Source: an uncultured Eubacteriales bacterium
GTDB taxonomy: Bacteria > Bacillota > Clostridia > Oscillospirales > Butyricicoccaceae
Length of the DNA: 5,683 nucleotides
Assembly: GCA_934675045.1 (NCBI GenBank)
Contig: CAKUPI010000124.1
Coordinates: forward strand, 1 to 5,683
Direction: 5' to 3'
The position numbers were made by a program, and so were the translations under genes. The first letter of the stretch is position 1, and each line of letters begins with the position of its first letter. Positions 5,608 to 5,683 of the stretch are shown piece after piece. The notes under the pieces were generated by a model that saw only the letters and a program-made list of their open reading frames with translations, was not told the origin of the DNA and did no database searches.

Positions 5608-5683
5608 GGGAGCATAGCTCAGCTGGGAGAGCACATGCCTTACAAGCATGGGGTCACAGGTTCGAGCCCTGTTGTTCCCACCA
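5608..5683 (+). tRNA. tRNA-Val (anticodon TAC), CCA encoded
   Basis: This is a complete 76 nt cloverleaf ending at the window edge. The acceptor is GGGAGCA with TGTTCCC (one G-T wobble), with discriminator A and encoded CCA. The D arm is GCTC/GAGC with loop AGCTGGGA. The anticodon stem is CATGC/GCATG with loop CTTACAA, giving anticodon TAC, which reads GTA and related valine codons. The variable loop is GGGTC. The T arm is ACAGG/CCTGT with loop TTCGAGC. It has its own strong promoter just upstream, and further tRNAs may follow outside the window. Confidence 0.97.

Noticed and set aside
4266..5615. Long open frame on the minus strand (449 codons) opposite the methyltransferase and hslO
   Set aside because: Same composition artefact. 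It covers the hslO reading frame, which has clear zinc and domain motifs, and also crosses the tRNA promoter and runs into the tRNA gene.
5608..5683. tRNA-Val 3' end as an integration site of a mobile element
   Set aside because: tRNA ends are frequent attachment sites, but there is no integrase, no repeated tRNA 3' fragment and no composition break in this window.

Overview
The window looks like ordinary chromosome from a GC-rich, probably anaerobic Firmicute (Clostridia, with an Oscillospiraceae/Ruminococcaceae flavour). This is inferred from three things: a two-subunit iron-sulfur L-serine dehydratase in the order beta then alpha, a YerC/YecD-type TrpR-like protein, and Hsp33 next to a small SAM methyltransferase. 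Coding DNA is GC-rich throughout, while the intergenic DNA is clearly AT-richer. All genes are on the + strand and the DNA is almost fully coding. No mobile element, CRISPR array or phage gene is visible.

Region 1 (1-3470) reads as one tightly packed operon: a glutamate dehydrogenase-family amino acid dehydrogenase whose start codon loses its first base at the window edge, sdaAB, sdaAA, and a HAD-superfamily phosphatase that overlaps sdaAA by one base. Together they suggest amino acid catabolism. Serine dehydratase makes pyruvate and ammonia, and the dehydrogenase interconverts glutamate (or a related amino acid) with its 2-oxoacid and ammonia. The HAD protein's substrate is unknown.

Region 2 (3471-3585) is the only sizeable intergenic gap. 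It is AT-rich and carries a plausible sigma-A promoter (TTTACT, 17 bp, TAAAAT), an array of inverted repeats that could form two mutually exclusive hairpins starting over the upstream stop codon, and a short direct repeat near the next ribosome binding site.

Region 3 (3586-5546) is a second compact operon: the TrpR-like DNA-binding protein, a class I SAM-dependent methyltransferase overlapping it, and hslO (Hsp33, the redox-activated chaperone with its zinc cysteines intact).

Region 4 (5547-5683) holds a consensus-perfect TTGACA-N17-TATAAT promoter, preceded by A-tracts, driving a complete tRNA-Val(TAC) with encoded CCA that ends exactly at the window edge.

I do not see a new defence or mobile system. 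The points most worth a second look are several changes at usually conserved cofactor-side positions of the dehydrogenase, an Asp-to-Asn change in the HAD catalytic motif, extra cysteines in SdaAA, the hairpin array at 3457-3490, and the tight pairing of an uncharacterised methyltransferase with Hsp33.
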